Positions 58,066-64,000 of a stretch of DNA of 64,000 nt are shown here, one piece after another. The stretch is from Lucifuga dentata (lineage: Eukaryota; Chordata; Actinopteri; Ophidiiformes; Bythitidae), in the NCBI GenBank assembly GCA_014773175.1, contig VXCM01000326.1, positions 1 to 64,000 on the forward strand, given 5' to 3'. Both the position numbers and the translations under genes were made by a program. Under the pieces are notes generated by a model. The model was not told the origin of the DNA and ran no database searches. It saw only the letters and a list, made by a program, of their open reading frames with translations. How positions within the stretch are numbered: position 1 is the first letter of the stretch; each line of letters opens with the position of its first letter.

Positions 58066-58091
58066 CCCCCCCCCCCCNCCCCCCCCCCCCC
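58066..58091. repeat. Doubled poly(C) tract around an N gap
   Basis: Twelve C left and thirteen right of the N at 58078. Confidence 0.85.
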
Positions 58092-58435
58092 AAAAAAAAG
58101 AGAAAAAAAGCAGATGATTTTGGAAGAGTCAACTGATAAGCATAGAAAGATTTAACTCAGACAGGGTTACTTCTTGTTTCATAACATGTTCTTTTCAAAT
58201 GTTTTTGAGTCCCAAAAATTGTTCATGCCTGATATGACGTCGTTTGGGGCCAAATGATTTCCATGTGAGTATCATGGATGTTCACTTTCCCACTTTCTTA
58301 CGCGGGACAGACTCTGCAATGATTTCTACATCTAATAATATATTAATGATCACTGTTGACTACACACTTACTGCCATACACTAAGGTACATAAGAGTAGA
58401 TGTATAGAATGCAGAACCATACACAGCCACATAGT

Positions 58436-58436
58436 G

Positions 58437-58500
<64 letters not shown>
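58436..58500. repeat. (CT)n(CA)n compound microsatellite
   Basis: CT run of about 15 units directly followed by a CA run of about 18 units. Confidence 0.95.
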
Positions 58501-58504
<4 letters not shown>

Positions 58505-60719
58505 TAGACGTACACACACGCACACAAGTATTAAAACTATTCTCTACCATGAGCCCACATTCTCTCTCTTCTCCATCAACAAACAGTTTCGTTGCTTTCC
58601 ATGGTTCCACACCAAAATGTATTTATTAGTGCTCAGATCACAAGGAAGTGGATAGGAAATAGATAATAAGAGAGCAGAAGCCTATTGGGGAACATGCTGA
58701 TGTCTTTGCCATTAATCTGGAGCTCAGTGTTGCTTTCTACCACCATGTGGTGTTGATCATTGTGATGGAGTGGCTTGGAGCCCAGCCAGTCCTGACACAC
58801 CATTTCACACTCCTTTTAATCTTCTTGGTGGATGATGTAAAAGATGACTTGAATTTTACAGTGTTTACAGAGAAGGAGAATATGGTACAGGAAAAGAGGA
58901 GCGCATGGAGAGAAATGTTATCTAGGGAGCAGCGAGAAGTAAAAATGTGTGAAAGGAGAATGAGGGGCACAGCAGGGTTCATTAAAAAGCAAGCAAATAG
59001 GATGGTTGGAAAGAAAATTGCGATGTGGAAGATTTGGAAGATTTTCTGCCGAAAAAAGTGATTTACTGAGCTCCATAAGCATACCAAAATGGAAGCTTGT
59101 GCTGCAAATGGACCAATTATAACTTATTTTAGAGGTGATTGCATTGTGATATAAAAGTCTGGATGTTGATAAAAGCATGTCCCCTTAGATATGGATGTGA
59201 AGGCCAAATGAGGGTTCAATATGAAGTCAAGAATCACACAGCTCGAACTCGACAGTTGAAGACTCCCTGCAGCAATCTGGGATCACATAAATCCAGATTT
59301 ACTCTCTTCTGAAAAGTACGACAGTGAGAAGCAAGTGAATAAATAATAGGTGAACTATTCTCAAGTCTTCAGCCTTTGAAAACACAATGCTATTTCCTCC
59401 AGACAGTCTTGGCAAAGATAAAGCAATCACTCTAAAACCCACATACATTACTGAATATGTGAAATCCAGCCCAGATTCAGACCAAATGCAATTTAATTGC
59501 TGTCCTGTCCTTTCATCATCTTTCAGATGCTTGTAGCCACTGTTAGCAAGCATGTTGTCCAAGGTAGGAACTCATGTTGAAAAGATGAAGTAGCATTGTT
59601 CAAAACTAGCCAATAAGCAAAGAAACGCTGACCATATGTTTAAGGAGAAGTACATGTTCAGAACAAATAAATCAAATAACATTTCAAGATTCTACAAGCC
59701 ATTCAGATGGGTGACATATTAAAGGAAAACCAACATCATGGTAAAGGTGGTGGGCTTCAATGCACCTTCAGCGGATAAGTCTCTGAAATACTACTGGAGG
59801 GATGGAACACCTTCAATGCAGTGGAAATTTGTTAAATTGGCCTCTAAGACTTGTATTTGAGCAGTCCTGCTCTATAGGCTCCATCAAGAATTAGCACCAG
59901 CAGATTTTTCTAGTTTTTTTATTATTTTCTCCTGTCTAGTTAGCTTGCATAGATCATCTTTGGCAAGTATTGACTGCTGTGGAGATCCAGGTCAGTTGTT
60001 AATTTTATAAGTGCAAACATACAAAATATTTCAGTAAGGACTTGACCTCACAAGCGCCTCAGAAGAATACTCAGACATGCAGAGCAGAGAGTGCAGATCA
60101 TTTAAACAGTTAATCTAATCAAGATTCAACACAAATGTCCAATTAAGATGGCAGTATTATTTGCAGTTGCAGTTAAGTTTAGTTGCATCATTATATACCT
60201 TTTCATGCAGTGGAAAGATTTGCTTTGCAGATCAACTGTTCATCCCTGAAATAATATCCACTTAACATTTTTAACATTAGCACCTTTGAGAAGTCAAGTA
60301 AATAAACAATGTGGTAATATTTAGTTCACATTCTTTTTCTATATTCCAGTATTAATATGCAACAGGAGACAAAAGTAACTGTTGTGTTGAAAGGCAGCAG
60401 CAGGTGAGAGAAGAATGAGAAGGGTAGATATGAACAAGAGAGAGAAGTCTGAGTGCCAAATTATCCAACTGCCCTTTAACTCTACACATAACATGAATCT
60501 GAAGAGGTTTGCTCTGCCTCTACAATACCGTTTTCCTGACATTTAGACTGAATCATCATTTAGTTTCCAGCTTCATTATTCAGCACCTGGATCATAAAAT
60601 CACTCTTGAGTCGGCAGGACTGGCGAGCGTGGTCCCAGGCAATGAAAAGACACAGCCGGTTGGTTAATTCTAACATTCTAGCAATAATATTTCAGTGGTG
60701 TTTTCCTTTTTAGCTAATT
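58501..60719. other. No recognised gene
   Basis: Frames of 104 and 116 codons overlap on opposite strands at 58737-59087; neither has a domain I recognise and their mirror-image overlap suggests stop-poor sequence, not coding. Nothing else seen. Confidence 0.4.
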
Positions 60720-61260
60720 AAAAAAGTCTTTGTCCTCTCAGGAGCCAGTTAATGAGATCCCCACTTCCATATTGCTGATAGCAGTTGCATACAAATGACT
60801 CTGCATTGTGTTTTGTTTATGGCAGCATAGATAGAGCTCCAGTGATTTCACACATTTCTCCTTTATCAAGCACCTTGGGGGATACAAGCGCACTAAGCTA
60901 TAAAATAATACTGCATTTAATTGAAACAAGATCTGCTACAAAATAAGTAACAAATATTGCGGATTATGGCACGTCACAAGCACATGGATTCTTGACAATA
61001 AATAATAATTTCAAATGCAGCAGTTGACAGATCCAGAGGTTTTCCTCAATCTATGATTGCTCATTGTACCTTTATTTTAATCAGCTTAATGATGACTTTA
61101 GATACAATTAAATTATTGCTACATAATCATATTTAACATGTTTAAATGGTAAATTAAAATGCTACAGTTCTCAATGGGAATGCATGCTCAGTTGTTTAAT
61201 GCCAGCACAGTTATTATCTGAGCCTGTATTAAGCCCCTATGCTGGTAGAATACTGGAGAT
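60720..61260. promoter_or_regulatory. Possible conserved non-coding block
   Basis: Free of simple repeats and recognisable transposons for over 500 bases, with many homeodomain-type TAAT/ATTA cores (for example gctaattaaa, cagttaatgag, caattaaattattg, ttaatcagcttaatgatg) and balanced local composition. Such wording is common in vertebrate developmental enhancers, but AT-rich background gives the same cores. Comparative evidence is absent here. Confidence 0.15.
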
Positions 61261-62222
61261 TAGCGGTATGTTCATCCTGCTTAAAAAATAAAATATAAAT
61301 AAGATAGAGAGAGCGAGAGAGAGAGAAAAAAAAACAAAGTTGAAAACAAAACATGTCTGTTCTAGTTTTCTAGTTACCAAATAGCACACAAGAAGATACA
61401 TGGAGACATGGTTAAAATTTCTTAGTTAGATATGGACAATCTTCTCCATCAGCATTTTCTTGTCTGCCTTGTGCCCATCATTAATATTATCTAGTCAGGT
61501 CTCTTTCCCTGACATGAATCTATGAATTTTTTTTTTATCTGCATGAGACTTTCACTTAAATATTCCATTTAGATCTTCATTCAGGATGGCACTCGTGGTA
61601 AAAGCCTGAGAGGGAGCTTGGGTGAACGTGGACAATGCTTATTGCATTGCTGAGAAACAGGAAAAGAAAATGATGTAAGCAAAATAAAAAAGGGAAATAA
61701 TTTTTTATGACTTAATGTATGAGTTTATGTACACCTGGATTCTAATGTGTTACCTGTTTACGGACAAGATCTGCAATTGATTTAAAGTTGATAAATCAAC
61801 AAAATCACTGACCTTTAGGGTGAAACATGAACATGATGTTTTGAAAAGGTAGTCATATTTGCAGTGCCCCTGATCACTTGCAGTGTCATTGCTCTAAATA
61901 GCCTGTGTTGAGCTATCCAAATGCTGGCTTTATACATGTCTTAATAATGCTTATGCTCAGTATGCATCAGTGAACAGAAACCAAGAGGTCAATATATGGA
62001 GAGTATTTTAGGACAAAACATGTTCTCTTTGTACAGTAAAATTCTGATCCCAGAGGGTTTGAGTTTATTTCAGGCCTCTCCATTCTTAATTTCATTTCAT
62101 TTCTTTTCTTTTCTTTTCTTTTTGGGTTTTCCTTTCTCCTCCCTATCCATCTCCCAAATGCATCAATCTCATTCATATGCTAGAATAAAACTCAACAAGC
62201 AGCTGCCCCTGTAGAGGTTAAA

Positions 62223-62223
<1 letters not shown>
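61261..62223. other. No recognised gene; short (GA)n at 61303-61326
   Basis: A short interrupted GA run and a TTTTC run at 62098-62122 are the only repeats. Confidence 0.45.

Positions 62224-62253
<30 letters not shown>
62224..62253. repeat. Poly(A) tract of about 30
   Basis: Long uninterrupted A run without an N. It may be the tail of a retroposed sequence, but nothing recognisable precedes it. Confidence 0.9.
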
Positions 62254-62255
<2 letters not shown>

Positions 62256-63803
62256 GCACAAGTGGGCAATAAAGCAAGAGATTCATCAAACTGGGCTGCC
62301 ATTCCAGTGAAAGAACTAAACAGAAGCAGAAATCATATTGGTGTTTCCTGCAATAGCACTGCTCACACTTTCTGTGTTAAAATTTTAAAGCGATACATTT
62401 TCAAAATTTACATTTGTTTTGCTAGAGGTAAAATTTCTTAATTAATGCCATTTCCATCACCGCAGTCTCCCTCTTGCTTGTCCATTTCCATACTGCAACA
62501 TATATATGTGCCTGGAAAGATTCTTCAATTGTAGAGTTGTAGTGGTAAATTTGCCAGAGCATGTATAGGTTTAGAAAGTATAAATGTTAATTTTGCTCAC
62601 ACATGAAACATCGGCAGTACCTTCCCAGGGAAAGCCAAACTCCCGAAGATGAAAAGAAATGAGTACTGACATCATGAGGCATAAAGGTAGAAAGTGGCTG
62701 CCTCTGTGGGGACAGAGGTGACCCTTATGGTGCCCAGCATTGGGGACAAAGTAGTGACAAGGATTATAACAGCATAGGGAATTTGATATCCCAAATGTAG
62801 GGAGGAGGAGGAATATACAACCATACTTGGAGCTGAAAGTTAACAAGGTTTTATAATTGAATACACACAGACAACCCCAGCTTTCACCTAGCCTTTCCCT
62901 TCCCATCGCCTCATTTCTCCCCAGGATCTAACCATTGGCAAAACATAAAGTCACAGAAAGAAAATATGGGAAACAAAGCAAGAGAAAGTAAATCAAACAG
63001 TTATAGAATGGTCTGTCACTTTTTCACTTGCACGATCAGACATCGCCTGTGGTATACTATCAGAAATTTATTTTTAAATGGACAAATGAGTTTGTCTGAG
63101 ATGGCCTCCTGGAAAACAGAGAATAAACCATAAAGATGCCAGAAATGCAAATTAATATAATGATTTAATATGATTTAATCAAATCTCTCACTATCACAGC
63201 AGTCTCTCTTATTAACAACATCAAACCCACTAATGTTCAAAAGAGATGGTCAATTCAATTAAATCTAAAACCCATTGATTAATGCCTCTCAAGTTTACAT
63301 CTCCATTTCCATCTGACCAATCAACACATTAAGCCTGTTTGGGCAGATATGGACCATGTCCATTCTGTCAGGTCTACATGGGCACAATGGGAATGCAGAC
63401 TATGTGGCACTGTAGACCCATTGTTGCATAGTGACTGACTGTACACAGATTAGTTGGCCATTTCCTCCAATCTGGCAAAGTCTACGATGTTTCATTCCAA
63501 CCTCAAACAGACTCGCAATGACTGTATTATTATCAGGGGTGCACATTATTTTTTCAGTCTGCTACTAAAATAAGTAAACAAGTATTACTTATGTGATGAT
63601 GTAATGGAGATGTTCAGCCCTATCTTTACACTGGCTAAGTGTAACCTTTCTTGATTACATTAGGGGCCTGACTGGGCACCCCATCCAACATAACTTACAG
63701 TGTTCATGGGTGGAGCTAAGAAGTCATGTTGTTGTTGTCTGGTGTCAGTCAATTCAAGCTTTATTCAAGGCTACTTTGGCTACTATGTAACAACTATGTG
63801 GCC

Positions 63804-63805
<2 letters not shown>
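62254..63805. other. No recognised feature
   Basis: Unique-looking sequence. The 111-codon - strand frame at 62571-62906 has no recognisable domain. Confidence 0.4.

Positions 63806-63837
<32 letters not shown>
63806..63837. repeat. Poly(T) tract of about 31
   Basis: Uninterrupted T run without an N. The remaining 160 bases to the window end show nothing recognisable. Confidence 0.9.
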
Positions 63838-63840
<3 letters not shown>

Positions 63841-64000
63841 AGAGAATTTCATCAAAAGCCCATTCACTGACCAATCTTCATCTTGGGATACTTGTGGTTA
63901 TGGTTTAACTACACTGTTTTAGAGGTTTTAGCAGTGCAAATGGATTTCTTTTCTTCTACTTTTCCAGCAGACAAGATTCTGCAAGGCATTTTGCCCCCAA

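Larger units (their letters stand above)
2040..58078. other. 27 single-base N gaps across the window
   Basis: Single N characters occur at 2040, 3094, 3402, 5243, 10988, 12077, 15440, 20192, 22825, 26230, 26595, 26831, 27433, 28764, 33757, 36255, 36679, 41573, 42870, 45785, 46309, 47244, 48567, 50032, 51383, 51544 and 58078. Nearly all lie in or beside a homopolymer or a dinucleotide tract. In about 20 cases the sequence on the left of the N is repeated on the right, either as a same-base homopolymer of similar length or as unique sequence. This looks like contig ends that overlap but were joined with a placeholder base instead of being merged. Tract lengths and short duplications next to these positions should not be trusted. 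Confidence 0.85.

Noticed and set aside
58737..59087. 104-codon (+) and 116-codon (-) frames
   Set aside because: They overlap almost completely on opposite strands with no family match; likely stop-poor sequence.
62571..62906. 111-codon frame on the - strand
   Set aside because: Cysteine/histidine spacing does not fit a zinc-finger pattern and no other family is apparent.

Overview
The window reads as non-coding DNA from a ray-finned (teleost) fish. The evidence is AT-rich sequence with very many (CA/GT)n, (GA/CT)n and homopolymer tracts, plus remnants of element families typical of teleost genomes: an L2-clade LINE, an RTE-like LINE tail, a Tc1-like transposase, PIF/Harbinger derivatives and several MITE families. 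There is no bacterial-type gene layout, and I could not recognise any complete host protein-coding gene, rRNA, tRNA or CpG-island promoter. It is most simply a large intron or an intergenic stretch. All long reading frames are either decayed transposon proteins, low-complexity translations of microsatellites, or unidentified frames of chance-like length.

Layout. 0-7 kb: microsatellites, a TTAA-flanked MITE interrupted by a second repeat (964-1335), a 17-bp minisatellite (5433-5613). 7-9 kb: a 5'-truncated, multiply frameshifted L2 LINE (7335-8919, + strand). 10-11.2 kb: a Harbinger deletion derivative that still carries the N-terminus of the HARBI1-like nuclease, then part of another repeat. 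13.8-14.7 kb: a Tc1-like transposase pseudogene (- strand). 15-19 kb: an assembly-type duplication, a diffuse teleost repeat, and a 93-bp direct repeat (17002 and 18564). 20.9-21.8 kb: a CpG-rich TIR element. 23.6-25.3 kb: a 1.7-kb inverted-repeat (foldback-like) element with 15-bp subterminal repeats. 27-30.2 kb: two more TTAA MITEs and an RTE-like LINE tail inserted in a dispersed repeat. 31.9-32.8 kb: a TA-flanked TIR element. 36-37.7 kb: tandem palindromes, duplicated microsatellite, CCAGG-rich block, pentanucleotide repeat. 39.8-40.4 kb: a second Harbinger derivative carrying a frameshifted MADF DNA-binding domain. 42.2-42.7 kb: another Harbinger-type MITE. 44-46 kb: two more TTAA MITEs. 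46-64 kb: mainly unannotated sequence with microsatellites, a LINE-like 3' end near 52 kb and a possible conserved non-coding block near 61 kb.

The strongest system-level observations are: (1) 27 single-base N gaps, most sitting between two copies of the same sequence, so many local duplications and doubled homopolymers are probably assembly artefacts; (2) a five-copy family of about 0.5-0.6-kb MITEs with AGGACCA ends and TTAA flanks; (3) the large inverted-repeat element at 23.6-25.3 kb; (4) two Harbinger derivatives that separately preserve the two proteins (nuclease and MADF) such elements encode. I saw no host pathway or operon-like system.
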